A stretch of 49,379 nucleotides of DNA, taken from positions 1 to 49,379 of the forward strand of contig CAKTMK010000015.1 of assembly GCA_934574045.1 (NCBI GenBank), in the 5' to 3' direction. The translations under genes were made by a program, and so were the position numbers. The DNA is from an uncultured Oscillibacter sp. (GTDB lineage: Bacteria; Bacillota; Clostridia; Oscillospirales; Oscillospiraceae). The notes beneath the pieces are model-generated. The model worked only from the letters and a program-made list of their open reading frames with translations, was not told the DNA's origin and did no database searches. Of the stretch, positions 1-9,727 are shown piece by piece; within the stretch, counting starts at the first letter, position 1; each line of letters starts with the position of its first letter.

Positions 1-924
1 GAAGGGACGATACAGACGGACCTTCAGCAGGCCGACCTTCTCGCCGTGGGCGTTCAGATAGTCGATGACCTCCTCGGTCACGTCGCAGATGGAGCCCATG
101 GCCACGATGACGCGGTCCGCGTCGGGCGCGCCGTAGTAGTTGAAGAGCTGATAGTCGGTGCCCAGCTTGGCGTTGATCTTGGCCATGTACTTCTCGACCA
201 CGGCGGGCAGCTCATTGTAATACTTGTTGCAGGCCTCGCGGTGCTGGAAGAAGATATCGCCGTTCTCGTGAGAGCCGCGCATATTGGGGCGCTCGGGATT
301 CAGCGCGTGCTTGCGGAACGCCTCGACAGCGTCCATGTTGCACATTTCCTTCAGGTCCTCGTAATCCCACACGGCGACCTTCTGGATCTCGTGAGAGGTG
401 CGGAAGCCGTCGAAGAAGTTCAGGAAGGGAACGCGGCCCTCGATGGCGGCCAGATGGGCCACGGGGGACAGATCCATGACCTCCTGCACGTTGCCCTCGC
501 ACAGCATGGCGAAGCCGGTCTGACGGCAGGCCATGACGTCGGAGTGATCGCCGAAGATGTTCAGCGCGTGAGAGGAGACGGTACGGGCGGAGACATGGAA
601 CACGGCGGGCAGCAGCTCGCCGGCCATCTTATACATATTGGGGATCATCAGGAGCAGGCCCTGAGACGCGGTATAGGTGGTGGTCAGGGCACCGGCGGTC
701 AGAGAGCCGTGCACCGTGCCGGACGCGCCCGCCTCGGACTGCATCTCGCACACCTTGACCTTGGTGCCGAAGATGTTCTTCTGGCCAGCGGCAGACCACT
801 GGTCCACCAGATCCGCCATGGGAGAGGACGGGGTGATCGGATAGATCCCCGCCACTTCGGTATACGCGTAGCTGACGTAGGCAGCTGCGTTGTTACCGTC
901 CATGGACTTGAATTTTCTTGCCAT
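1..924 (-). CDS. nifJ: Pyruvate:ferredoxin oxidoreductase, N-terminal part (cut by window edge)
   Basis: This encodes the first 308 residues of a pyruvate:ferredoxin (flavodoxin) oxidoreductase, which oxidises pyruvate with CoA to acetyl-CoA and CO2 and reduces ferredoxin in the cytoplasm. The N-terminus (MARKFKSMDGNNAAAYVSY, then YPITPSSPMADLVDQW) is the hallmark of domain I, the pyrimidine-binding domain with the conserved YPITPSSPM motif. It continues with the GASGTVHGSL and ASQGLLLMIPNMYKMAGEL segments and enters domain II near residue 260. The start is fixed by an AGGAGGT site at 931-937, seven bases before the ATG. Full-length single-chain enzymes have about 1,170 residues, so roughly three quarters lies outside the window. 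A good promoter sits about 100 bp upstream. Paralogous 2-oxoacid oxidoreductases are less likely given the single-chain N-terminus. Confidence 0.93.
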   Translation of the reverse strand, partial: MARKFKSMDGNNAAAYVSYAYTEVAGIYPITPSSPMADLVDQWSAAGQKNIFGTKVKVCEMQSEAGASGTVHGSLTAGALTTTYTASQGLLLMIPNMYKMAGELLPAVFHVSARTVSSHALNIFGDHSDVMACRQTGFAMLCEGNVQEVMDLSPVAHLAAIEGRVPFLNFFDGFRTSHEIQKVAVWDYEDLKEMCNMDAVEAFRKHALNPERPNMRGSHENGDIFFQHREACNKYYNELPAVVEKYMAKINAKLGTDYQLFNYYGAPDADRVIVAMGSICDVTEEVIDYLNAHGEKVGLLKVRLYRPF

Positions 925-1286
925 AAACTTACCTCCTAATAGTTGCCGCCCCCTCCGGACGGCGTTTTAACGAAGCCACGAATCCGCTTTCCCGAACGAA
1001 TATCCGTGCGGCCAATATTATAGCACTGCGTTTTTCCCATGTAAACAGCCACTTTGTTATTTTTTGCACAAATCTGCTTTTTTCTGCGGAAAGTCCAAAA
1101 GAACTTTATATTTTTAAGCACTTTTTTTATAAGAGGGTTCCCATCCTCGTCATTTTGTGGTAAAATAACCCCGTTTCTTTTCCCGGCTTTTTACCGGTCT
1201 GTCTGCACCCGCGTCATCAGACAACGTGCAGACGGGCCGGAGCGATTCTGTCCGCCGGCCCCGTCCGGCGGCAAGGAGGGGTCTGC
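925..1286. other. Divergent intergenic region, AT-rich in its middle
   Basis: This 362-bp gap separates the oxidoreductase (-) from yifB (+). Its centre (about 1015-1175) is markedly AT-rich compared with the surrounding genes. It holds the minus-strand promoter at 1017-1045 and, for yifB, a probable extended -10 element (TG-G-TAAAAT, 1158-1166) with a weak TTCCCA at the -35 position (1138-1143). I see no open frame with a ribosome binding site and no recognisable structured RNA. Confidence 0.6.
1017..1045 (-). promoter_or_regulatory. Sigma-A promoter of the pyruvate:ferredoxin oxidoreductase gene
   Basis: On the minus strand a TTTACA -35 box (1045-1040) and a perfect TATAAT -10 box (1022-1017) are separated by exactly 17 bases. 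Transcription would begin near 1010, giving a leader of about 85 bases. Confidence 0.75.
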
Positions 1287-2804
<1,518 letters not shown>

Positions 2805-2857
2805 TCCGGCCCGGTATTTCAGCGGCCCGTCCGCGGGCGCGCTCATGGAGGTTATTT

Positions 2858-4045
2858 ATGTTTGAGGAAAACGCGCAGGAGATCTTCCTGCTCAAGCTGG
2901 GCGAGGTGGTCCTCAAGGGCCTGAACCGCCGCAGCTTCGAGGATAAGCTGGTCAGCAACGTCTGCCGCCGGGTGCGCCGCTGCGGCAGCTTCAACGTCTA
3001 TCTGCGCCAGAGCACCATTTATGTGGAGCCGCAGAACGCCCAGTGCAACATGGCGGAGGCGCTGACCGCCTGCCGTCAGGTGTTCGGCGTGGTGTCCGTG
3101 GCAAAGGCGGTCCCCTGCGCCAAGGACGTGACCGCCATCGCCGACACGGCGGCGCGGTATCTGAAGGACGAGTTCGCCGCGGCAAAGACCTTTAAGGTGG
3201 AATCCAAGCGGGCGGACAAGCTGTTCCGCCTGAACTCCATCCAGATCTCCCAGCAGGTGGGCGGCATTCTGGCGGAGCGGTTTCCGGACGTGGCCGTGGA
3301 CGTCCACAAACCGGACCTGACGGTGTATGTGGAGGTCCGGGAAAAGGCGGCCTACGTCCACGCGCCCGCCGCCCCCGGCGCGGGCGGCCTGCCCATCGGC
3401 ATGGGCGGCCGGGCGGTGAGCCTGCTCTCCGGCGGCATCGACTCGCCCGTGTCCTCGTGGATGATGGCCCGCCGGGGCGTGGAGCTGGAGATGGTCCACT
3501 TCGTCTCCCCGCCGTATACCTCCCAGCAGGCGCTGGACAAGGTCCTGGAGCTGGCACGGCTGCTGACGGCGTGGTGCGGCCGGATGACGGTCCACGTCAT
3601 CCCCTTCACCAGAATTCAGGAGGAGATCCGCAAAAACTGCCCGGAGGAATACTTCACGCTCATCATGCGCCGGTTCATGATGCGCCTTGCCCAGACGGTG
3701 GCCAAGAGCGTCCACGCCGGGGCGCTGGTCACCGGCGAGTCTCTGGGGCAGGTGGCCAGCCAGACGATGCTCTCTCTCGGCGTGACGGAGAACGTGACCG
3801 ACCTGCCCGTGCTGCGCCCCCTGATCGGCATGGACAAGGTGGAGATCATCCGCCTCTCCCGGGAGATCGGCACCTTTGAAACGTCCATTCTCCCCTATGA
3901 GGACTGCTGCACCGTGTTCACGCCCCGCCACCCCTGCACCCGTCCCCGGCTGGAGGACGTGCAGGCGGCGGAGGCCGCGCTGGACGTGCAGGCGCTGATG
4001 GACGAGGCCATGGCGGGCCGCACCCGGGTACGGGTCAAGCCGTGA
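2858..4045 (+). CDS. thiI: tRNA 4-thiouridine synthase ThiI (short form, no rhodanese domain)
   Basis: This 395-residue ThiI carries a ferredoxin-like N-terminus, a THUMP RNA-binding domain (about 60-165) and a PP-loop adenylation domain with SGGIDSPV near residue 190. It activates U8 of tRNA with ATP and accepts sulfur from a cysteine desulfurase; the same activity can feed thiazole synthesis. The C-terminal rhodanese domain of the E. coli enzyme (482 residues) is absent, as is usual in Firmicutes. A cysteine-containing segment (PYEDCCTVFTPRHPCTRP) near the end supplies candidate sulfur-handling residues. GGAGG lies before the ATG. No desulfurase is adjacent here, so its sulfur donor must be encoded elsewhere. 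Confidence 0.94.
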   Translation: MFEENAQEIFLLKLGEVVLKGLNRRSFEDKLVSNVCRRVRRCGSFNVYLRQSTIYVEPQNAQCNMAEALTACRQVFGVVSVAKAVPCAKDVTAIADTAARYLKDEFAAAKTFKVESKRADKLFRLNSIQISQQVGGILAERFPDVAVDVHKPDLTVYVEVREKAAYVHAPAAPGAGGLPIGMGGRAVSLLSGGIDSPVSSWMMARRGVELEMVHFVSPPYTSQQALDKVLELARLLTAWCGRMTVHVIPFTRIQEEIRKNCPEEYFTLIMRRFMMRLAQTVAKSVHAGALVTGESLGQVASQTMLSLGVTENVTDLPVLRPLIGMDKVEIIRLSREIGTFETSILPYEDCCTVFTPRHPCTRPRLEDVQAAEAALDVQALMDEAMAGRTRVRVKP

Positions 4046-4064
4046 GAGAGGGGGGACGGTTTCA

Positions 4065-5333
4065 ATGGCGCATACCGCTGAGATCATCGCCGTGGGGACG
4101 GAGCTGCTCCTCGGCAACATCGCAAACACCAACGCCCAGATGATCTCCCAGAGCCTGTCCGCGCTGGGGATCAACGTCTTTTGGCACACCGTGGTGGGCG
4201 ACAACCCCCAGCGGCTGCGTCAGGCACTGGACGCGGCCCGCGGGCGGGCGGACATCATCCTGACCACCGGCGGACTGGGGCCGACGTATGACGATCTGAC
4301 CAAGCAGACCATCTGCGAGGTCTTTGGCCGGAAGCTGGTCTTTCACCCGGAGATCGCCGACGGCATCCGCGCCTTTTACGAGTCCGCCATGCACGTGGCC
4401 ATGCCGGAAAACAACCTCCAGCAGGCGCAGCTCCCCGAGGACTGCACCATATTCGATAACCCTGTGGGAACCGCCCCCGGCTGCGCCTTCTGCGCCGGCG
4501 GCGTCCACGTGCTGATGCTCCCCGGCCCGCCCTTTGAGTGCCAGACGATGCTGCGACGCTGCGCGGAGCCGTATCTGCGCGGCCTTTCCAAAGACGTGAT
4601 CGTCTCCCATGACATTCTCTGCTTCGGCATGGGCGAATCCTCCGTGGAGCAGCTTCTGCGCCAGCGGATGGCCCGCATGGAAAACCCCACGCTGGCCACC
4701 TACGCAAAGCCGGCGGAGGTCCGCCTGCGGGCCACGGCCAAGGCCGCCGACGCCCGGCAGGCCGAGGCGATGCTCGCCCCCGTGGTACGGGAGGTCACGG
4801 CGCTTCTGGGCGACGTGGTGTACGGCGTGGACGTCTCCTCGCTGGAGGAGGTGTGCAAGCGGCTGCTGACGGAAAAGGGCCTGACGCTCGCCACGGCGGA
4901 GTCCTGCACCGGCGGGGCCATCGCCCAGCGGCTCACCGCCCTGCCGGGCGTGTCCGCCGTGTACCGGGGCGGCGTGGTGTCCTACTGGACCAGCGTGAAG
5001 GCGGACGTGCTGGGCGTGCCGCAGGCGCTGCTGGACGAATACGGCGCGGTGTCCGAGCAGACGGCCCGGGCCATGGCGCAGGGCGTCTGCCGCGCCACCG
5101 GCGCGGAGGTGGGCGTGTCCGTCACCGGCGTGGCCGGGCCGGACAGCGACGAGCGGGGCAACCCCGTGGGGCTGGTCTTTCTGGGGCTGCACACGCCGGA
5201 CGGCACGTTCTGCCGCCGTCTGGACCTTGGCAGCCGCCGCCGGGACCGCATCCGCAACGTGTCGGTAAACACCGCGCTGGACATGGTGCGCCGGTATCTG
5301 TCCGGCCTGCCGCTGGCGCCGGCGGCCCGCTGA
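4065..5333 (+). CDS. cinA: CinA: ADP-ribose pyrophosphatase-like / NMN deamidase
   Basis: This 422-residue protein has both CinA domains. The N-terminal MocF/COG1058 domain (about 1-170) starts with AEIIAVGTELLLGNIANTNA and contains TTGGLGPTYDDLT. The C-terminal CinA domain (about 265-415) has the TAESCTGG motif near residue 277 and VTGVAGPD near 345. The C-terminal domain deamidates nicotinamide mononucleotide in pyridine nucleotide recycling; the N-terminal domain acts as a COG1058-type pyrophosphatase in some species. It starts 19 bp after thiI behind GAGAGGGGGG, so the two are probably cotranscribed. Competence induction, the source of the name, is not implied here, although the upstream comM homologue makes the grouping notable. 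Confidence 0.93.
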   Translation: MAHTAEIIAVGTELLLGNIANTNAQMISQSLSALGINVFWHTVVGDNPQRLRQALDAARGRADIILTTGGLGPTYDDLTKQTICEVFGRKLVFHPEIADGIRAFYESAMHVAMPENNLQQAQLPEDCTIFDNPVGTAPGCAFCAGGVHVLMLPGPPFECQTMLRRCAEPYLRGLSKDVIVSHDILCFGMGESSVEQLLRQRMARMENPTLATYAKPAEVRLRATAKAADARQAEAMLAPVVREVTALLGDVVYGVDVSSLEEVCKRLLTEKGLTLATAESCTGGAIAQRLTALPGVSAVYRGGVVSYWTSVKADVLGVPQALLDEYGAVSEQTARAMAQGVCRATGAEVGVSVTGVAGPDSDERGNPVGLVFLGLHTPDGTFCRRLDLGSRRRDRIRNVSVNTALDMVRRYLSGLPLAPAAR

Positions 5334-5405
5334 GAGACGGAAGCGCGCCGGAGCGGCGCTGTTCCATACAAATTTTCCACAGTCAGAAAAGGAGACGGTC
5401 AGTCA

Positions 5406-7088
5406 ATGAAACATTCTGCAAAGCGCGTATTCGCGGCGCTGCTGGCGCTGGTCATGACGGCGGGCCTGCTGGCCCTTCCGGCCTCGGCGTCCGGCGCCAG
5501 CCCGGAGTCCACCTCCCGGGCGGACAAGCTGCTGTCCCTGCACCTCTTTCAGGGCGCGGCGGACGGCTACCATCTGGATCGCAGCCCCACCCGGATGCAG
5601 GGTCTGGTCATGCTGATCCGCCTGCTGGGCAAGGAGAACGAGGCCCTGTCCACCACGGAGACCTCCCCCTTTCAGGACCTGACGTGGGGCCAGTCCTACG
5701 CCGCCTACGCCTATGCCAACGGCCTGACGAAGGGTACCGGCGCCACTACGTTCAATCCCGGCGGCGCGCTGACGCCCAAGGGCTACGTCACGTTCCTGCT
5801 GCGGGCGCTGGGCTATGAGGACGGAACGGACTTCACCGTGAAAAACGCCCTGAGCTTCGCCTCCGGCGTGTCCATGATGACCTCCTCCGCCGCCGGCCGC
5901 CTTGCGTCCTTGTCCATGAACCGGGGCGACATGGTGGACCTGAGCTACGCGGCGCTGACCTGCCCCATGAAGGACGGGAGCGGCACGCTGGCGGACAAGC
6001 TCTGCGCCGACGGTGTGTTTACCGACGCGGAGGGCCGCGCGGCGGGCGTGCTGGGCGGCGGCGCGGGCTGGACGTATGAATACGCCGCCTACGACGACTC
6101 CACCATCGTCTACGAGAAAAAGACCGCCGCGGGCGTCACCGCCAACGTGCTGACGGTGAACGTGCGCAATCCCAGGGTATCGGTAAAGTCCGCCATGGTG
6201 GACAACACGCTGGGCCGCACCGCCCCCTTCTCCCAGATCGTCCAGGGCTCCGGCGCGGCGGCGGTCATCAACGGCAACTTCTTCGCGTCTTACAGCGCGT
6301 TCAAGACCCCCATCGGCCACGTGATGGTGAACGGGCAGTTCCTGTACGGCAACTCCGGCGTCACCTCGCTGGGCATCACCAGGGACGGGGAGATCCGGGT
6401 GGGCCGTCCCGCCCTGTTCACCCGCATCCAGCCCACCGGCGGCAGCACCTCCTGGACCGCCTATGAGATCAACACCGCCGGACAGGACGCGTACAGCTGC
6501 GTGCTCTACACCCCGGCCTACGGCTCCGCCGTCCCCATCAAGGCGGACGGCAGCCTGCTGACGGTCAGCGGCGGCGTCATCACCGGCTTCGCTCCCGCGG
6601 CCGCCGGGTCCTCCGCGCCGATCCCCGCCGACGGCTTTGTGGCCTATATGGGCACGGGCTATACCGCCGCCGACTACTTCCGCACGCCGGAGACCGGCAC
6701 GCCCGTCACGCTGGAATACTACCTCCAGAAGGACGACCCGGAGGGCTTCACGCTGGACGGGATGGAGAGCGTGATCTCCGGCGCGCCCCGGCTGGTGCAG
6801 GACGGCGCCATCGTCACCACGCTGGAGCCGGGCTTTACCGAGGCCCGCTTCACCACCAACTCCAGTCCCCGCACCGCCGTCGGCGTGAACGGGGACGGCA
6901 AGCTGGTGCTGGTATCCGTCCCCTCCGCCACCATCCAGCAGATGCGTCAGCTCATGCTGGCGCTGGGCTGTGTGGACGCGTTCAACGTGGACGGCGGTGC
7001 CTCCTGCGGAATGTACTACAACGGGACCTACCTCTCCAAGCCGGGCCGGGAGCTGACCGTGACGCTTCAGGTCTTTGTGTCCCCCTGA
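5406..7088 (+). CDS. Secreted SLH-domain phosphodiester glycosidase (NAGPA family)
   Basis: This 560-residue exported protein begins with a clear signal peptide (KRVFAALLALVMTAGLLALPASASG, cleavage after the ASA near residue 28). Residues about 35-185 resemble S-layer homology repeats (ADKLLSLHLFQG; QDLTWGQSYAAYAYANGL; TFNPGGALTPKGYVTFLLRALGY), which anchor proteins to secondary cell-wall polymer. Residues about 230-558 match the NAGPA/phosphodiester glycosidase fold, with INGNFFASY near 288 and NVDGGASCGMYYNG near 526. Characterised relatives remove a sugar from a phosphodiester, so a role in cell-wall or exopolysaccharide trimming is inferred. The ATG follows AAAGGAGAC, and a strong terminator lies just after the stop. 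It is probably expressed with cinA, but the link is positional only. Confidence 0.85.
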   Translation: MKHSAKRVFAALLALVMTAGLLALPASASGASPESTSRADKLLSLHLFQGAADGYHLDRSPTRMQGLVMLIRLLGKENEALSTTETSPFQDLTWGQSYAAYAYANGLTKGTGATTFNPGGALTPKGYVTFLLRALGYEDGTDFTVKNALSFASGVSMMTSSAAGRLASLSMNRGDMVDLSYAALTCPMKDGSGTLADKLCADGVFTDAEGRAAGVLGGGAGWTYEYAAYDDSTIVYEKKTAAGVTANVLTVNVRNPRVSVKSAMVDNTLGRTAPFSQIVQGSGAAAVINGNFFASYSAFKTPIGHVMVNGQFLYGNSGVTSLGITRDGEIRVGRPALFTRIQPTGGSTSWTAYEINTAGQDAYSCVLYTPAYGSAVPIKADGSLLTVSGGVITGFAPAAAGSSAPIPADGFVAYMGTGYTAADYFRTPETGTPVTLEYYLQKDDPEGFTLDGMESVISGAPRLVQDGAIVTTLEPGFTEARFTTNSSPRTAVGVNGDGKLVLVSVPSATIQQMRQLMLALGCVDAFNVDGGASCGMYYNGTYLSKPGRELTVTLQVFVSP

Positions 7089-7107
7089 CCGACCCTCTCC
7101 ATAAGCC

Positions 7108-7145
7108 GCGGACCGGCGGGCAGTTCTGCCCGCCGGTCCGCTTTT
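7108..7145 (+). terminator. Intrinsic terminator after the NAGPA gene
   Basis: A perfect 15-bp stem (7108-7122 with 7127-7141, loop GTTC) is followed by TTTT. It ends the plus-strand run and lies between convergent genes. The opposite strand lacks a T tract. Confidence 0.9.
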
Positions 7146-7161
7146 GTCCCCGCCGGACGCC

Positions 7162-7920
7162 TTATCCCAGCGCCACGTCCAGCACCATCATGATGAGAAA
7201 GCCGATCACAAAGCCGCAGGTCCCGGCCCGGCTGTGGGCCTGGGGGACCAGCTCCTCCACCACCACATACAGCATCGCCCCCGCCGCAAAGCTCAAAAGC
7301 CACGGCATCAGGGGATGCACGCCCGCCGCCGCCAGCACCACGAGGATGCCGAACACCGGCTCCACCGCGCCGGAGAGCGTTCCGCCCGCAAAGGCCCGGA
7401 GCCGGGTCCAGCCCTGCTGGCGCAGGGGCAGGGAGATGGCCGCGCCCTCCGGGAAATTCTGAATGCCGATGCCCATGGCCAGCGCCGCCGCGCCCGCAAG
7501 GCCCTCGCCCTGCGCCGCCAGTGCAAAGGCCAGCCCTACCGCCATCCCCTCCGGGACGTTATGTAGGGTGATGGCCGTCACCAGCAGCGTGGTCTGCTTC
7601 CAATCCCCGTCGGCCCGCTTGCGCCGCAGCCGGGGCAGCAGCGCGTCCAGCGCCGCCAGAAAGACCACGCCCATCAGCATCCCGCACGCCGCCGGGAGCC
7701 ATCCGGGCAGGCGCGTCTGCGCCGCCTGTTCAATGGCCGGGAGCAGCAGGCTCCAGACCGACGCCGCCGTCATCACTCCGGCGGCAAAGCCCAGCAGCAC
7801 CCGCTGGAGCCGCTCGTTCGGCTCGCCCCGGAAAAAGAACACCATGGCGGCGCCCAAGGTGGTCATGGCAAAGGTGAACCCCGTGCCGGCCGCCGCCCAC
7901 AAAAGTGCCTGCGTTGTCAT
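7162..7920 (-). CDS. ZIP family divalent metal transporter
   Basis: This 252-residue membrane protein belongs to the ZIP family, which moves zinc, iron or related divalent cations across the cytoplasmic membrane. About eight hydrophobic helices are visible. The metal-binding helices carry the signatures ITLHNVPEGMAVG (helix IV) and GIQNFPEGAAISLP (helix V), with the paired H-N-x-P-E-G and N-x-P-E-G motifs. I chose the ATG at 7920 (MTTQALLWAAAGTGFTF) because ZIP proteins start there; an in-frame ATG at 7932 is possible, and longer readings to 8127 run through the neighbouring promoter. The ribosome site is weak (AAAGG). It is convergent with the NAGPA gene and divergent from the riboswitch-controlled deaminase. 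Substrate cannot be told from sequence. Confidence 0.9.
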   Translation of the reverse strand: MTTQALLWAAAGTGFTFAMTTLGAAMVFFFRGEPNERLQRVLLGFAAGVMTAASVWSLLLPAIEQAAQTRLPGWLPAACGMLMGVVFLAALDALLPRLRRKRADGDWKQTTLLVTAITLHNVPEGMAVGLAFALAAQGEGLAGAAALAMGIGIQNFPEGAAISLPLRQQGWTRLRAFAGGTLSGAVEPVFGILVVLAAAGVHPLMPWLLSFAAGAMLYVVVEELVPQAHSRAGTCGFVIGFLIMMVLDVALG

Positions 7921-8071
7921 ACCGCGAATCATACCTTTCACGGCGCGCCGCGCCGCCTCTGCGGCAGTCCCGCCGCGCCAGAGTCTTCCGGCGGCGCACT
8001 CCGCCGCCGTCCGGGCGGAAACGCGCCCGTATGCCAGTATAAGCGGGGCGGGAGCGCGGCGTGACAGGGGG

Positions 8072-8100
8072 TTGCAATCCGGCGGGCGGTGTGGTATAGT
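8072..8100 (+). promoter_or_regulatory. Sigma-A promoter of the riboswitch-guaD unit
   Basis: TTGCAA (8072-8077) and TATAGT (8095-8100) are separated by 17 bases. Transcription would start near 8107, about 14 bases before the riboswitch aptamer. Confidence 0.8.
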
Positions 8101-8120
8101 AAAGGCGGTCAAATCAAAAA

Positions 8121-8190
8121 GGCTCATATAATTTCGCTGGAAACGGTGCGAAAGTTTCTACGGAGCCGCCGAAAGGCTCTGCTATGGGTG
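8121..8190 (+). ncRNA. Purine (guanine-class) riboswitch aptamer
   Basis: The segment has the conserved core of the purine riboswitch: CTCATATAAT (P1 and J1/2), GTTTCTAC (J2/3) and GCTATGGGTG (J3/1 and P1 3' strand). P1 pairs GCTCAT with ATGGGT. P2 is TTCGC/GCGAA. P3 is GGAGCC/GGCTCT with a 7-nt loop. The residue that pairs with the ligand is C, as in guanine rather than adenine sensors. The two loops keep the GG and CC that form the loop-loop kiss, but their other bases (GAAACGG, GCCGAAA) differ from the common AUAUGG/CCGUAAA form, and P2 appears to hold a bulged U. Known members bind guanine, hypoxanthine or 2'-deoxyguanosine. It lies between the promoter and an intrinsic terminator ahead of guaD. 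Confidence 0.9.
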
Positions 8191-8200
8191 TCCGCGGCGC

Positions 8201-8230
8201 GGGAGCGCAGGCGGGCGCTCCTTTTTCTTT
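8201..8230 (+). terminator. Riboswitch expression platform: intrinsic terminator
   Basis: GGAGCGC (8202-8208) pairs with GCGCTCC (8215-8221) around a 6-nt loop, followed by TTTTTCTTTT. The stem does not overlap the aptamer. Parts of P3 (GGAGC at 8162-8166, or GCTCT at 8176-8180) could pair with the terminator arms as an antiterminator. That arrangement predicts that ligand binding favours termination; this direction is inference. Confidence 0.8.
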
Positions 8231-8264
8231 TGCCGCGATTTTCATCGAAGGGAAGCGATCTGAA

Positions 8265-9515
8265 ATGACTTCGATCCTCAAGGGTATTCTCATCAGCGCC
8301 CCCGCGCCGGGCAGGCTGGAGGTCCACGCCCCCGGCTATCTGGTGCTGGAGGACGGCGTGCTCTCCGGCGTGTTCGACGCGCTGCCCTCTCGGTATGACG
8401 GCGCGCCGGTGGAGGACTTTGGAAACTGCCTTATCACCCAGTCCTTCACCGACCTTCATCTCCACGCGCCCCAGTACCCCATGGTGGGCACCGGCATGGA
8501 CCGCCCGCTTCTGGAGTGGCTCAGCGCCTATGCGTTCCCGACGGAGGCCCGCTTTGCCGACGAGGGCTACGCCCGGGAGATGTACCGCCGTCTGGCGGCG
8601 GAGCTGATCCGGGGCGGGACCACGCGGGTGTGTATGTTCTCCTCCCTCCACCGGCGGGGAACGCTGATCCTGATGGAGGAGCTGGAAAAGGCCGGCGTCA
8701 CGGGCCTTGTGGGCAAGGTGAACATGGACCGGAACGGAAGCCCCGCCCTTCAGGAGACCACGGAGGAGTCCATGCGGGAGACACTGGCATGGCTGGACGA
8801 GTGCGCCTCCTTCCCCCACATCCGCCCCATCCTGACGCCGCGGTTCACCCCCTCCTGCACGGATGAGCTGATGGCCTTTCTGGGGCGGCTGGCGGCGGAG
8901 CGGGGACTGCCCATCCAGTCCCACCTGTCGGAGAACACGGCGGAGCTGGAGCTGGTCCGCCGCCTGCACCCGGACTGTGAGCAGTACTGGCAGACCTACG
9001 ACAAGTTCGGCCTGTGGAACAGCCGCACCGTCATGGCCCACTGCGTCTGGTCCGATGAGCGGGAGCGGGCGGCCATGCGTCAGGCGGGGGTCACGGCGGT
9101 CCACTGCGCCGATTCCAACCTGAACCTCTGCTCCGGCGTCTCGCCTGTGCGGGTCATGCTCCGCGAGGGCGTAAAGGTGGCGCTGGGCAGCGACATCGCC
9201 GGCGGCGACACGCTGGATATGTTTGACGTGATCGCCTCCACCGTCCGGGCGTCCAAGGCCCGGCGGATCATGGACAACTGGGAGACGGACTTTCTCACCG
9301 CGGCGGAGGGCTGGTATCTGGGTACGTCGGCGGGCGCATCGTTTTTCGGCGCGAAGCCGGGCTTCGCCGCCGGCGAGCCGCTCCACGCGCTGGTGCTGGA
9401 CGACAGCGCGCTCCCGCCCCTGTCCGCGCCGGAGGACCGCCTGTCCCGCTTCCTCTCCCGGCGGCAGGCCGGGGCCGTCCGCGCCGTCTGGAGCGCGGGA
9501 CGGCGGGTCGTGTAA
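8265..9515 (+). CDS. guaD: Guanine deaminase
   Basis: This 416-residue amidohydrolase converts guanine to xanthine and ammonia, the entry step of guanine catabolism. It shows the guanine deaminase pattern: the metal motif DLHLHAPQYP near residue 62, DRPLLEWLSAYAFPTEARF after it, the CM/GKVNMD segment, SHLSEN near 220, AHCVWS near 258, a NSNL-like DSNLNLCSG near 288, and the metal aspartate in GSDIAGGDT near 308. The start is the ATG at 8265 after GAAGGGAAG; upstream in-frame codons fall inside the riboswitch and terminator. It is monocistronic, preceded by its own promoter, purine riboswitch and terminator. The enzyme identity is firm; the regulatory logic is odd and is discussed in the findings. 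Confidence 0.92.
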   Translation: MTSILKGILISAPAPGRLEVHAPGYLVLEDGVLSGVFDALPSRYDGAPVEDFGNCLITQSFTDLHLHAPQYPMVGTGMDRPLLEWLSAYAFPTEARFADEGYAREMYRRLAAELIRGGTTRVCMFSSLHRRGTLILMEELEKAGVTGLVGKVNMDRNGSPALQETTEESMRETLAWLDECASFPHIRPILTPRFTPSCTDELMAFLGRLAAERGLPIQSHLSENTAELELVRRLHPDCEQYWQTYDKFGLWNSRTVMAHCVWSDERERAAMRQAGVTAVHCADSNLNLCSGVSPVRVMLREGVKVALGSDIAGGDTLDMFDVIASTVRASKARRIMDNWETDFLTAAEGWYLGTSAGASFFGAKPGFAAGEPLHALVLDDSALPPLSAPEDRLSRFLSRRQAGAVRAVWSAGRRVV

Positions 9516-9615
9516 GGGCCGCGGGCCGTATCAGAACGGCAGCCTGTGCAAGAAACGGCGGAACGCCATATGAAAACGGCAGTCCGCCCAAGCGCGGCCG
9601 CTGAAAAAACATCGC

Positions 9616-9652
9616 AAAAACCGAGGGCCGCGGCATCTGCCGCGGCCCTCGG
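9616..9652 (-). terminator. Intrinsic terminator of cstA (possibly also serving guaD)
   Basis: A perfect 15-bp GC-rich stem (9621-9635 with 9638-9652) is followed on the minus strand by TTTTTGCGATGTTTTTT. On the plus strand the tail TCTCGCTT is weaker, so any guaD termination here is less certain. Confidence 0.88.
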
Positions 9653-9727
9653 TCTCGCTTGCGTCCGCCGCATCCTGCTGCGGCGGACCCGAAAAAAGAA
9701 GGGGGAGAAAAAGTATCAGCGCTTGCG

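Noticed and set aside
46..939. A 297-codon plus-strand open frame opposite the oxidoreductase
   Set aside because: The minus strand encodes highly conserved YPITPSSPM-type sequence, and the plus frame has no ribosome site.
8040..8127. Extended N-terminus of the ZIP transporter reaching 8127
   Set aside because: The extra residues are not hydrophobic and would cross the guaD promoter; ZIP-like sequence starts at 7920.
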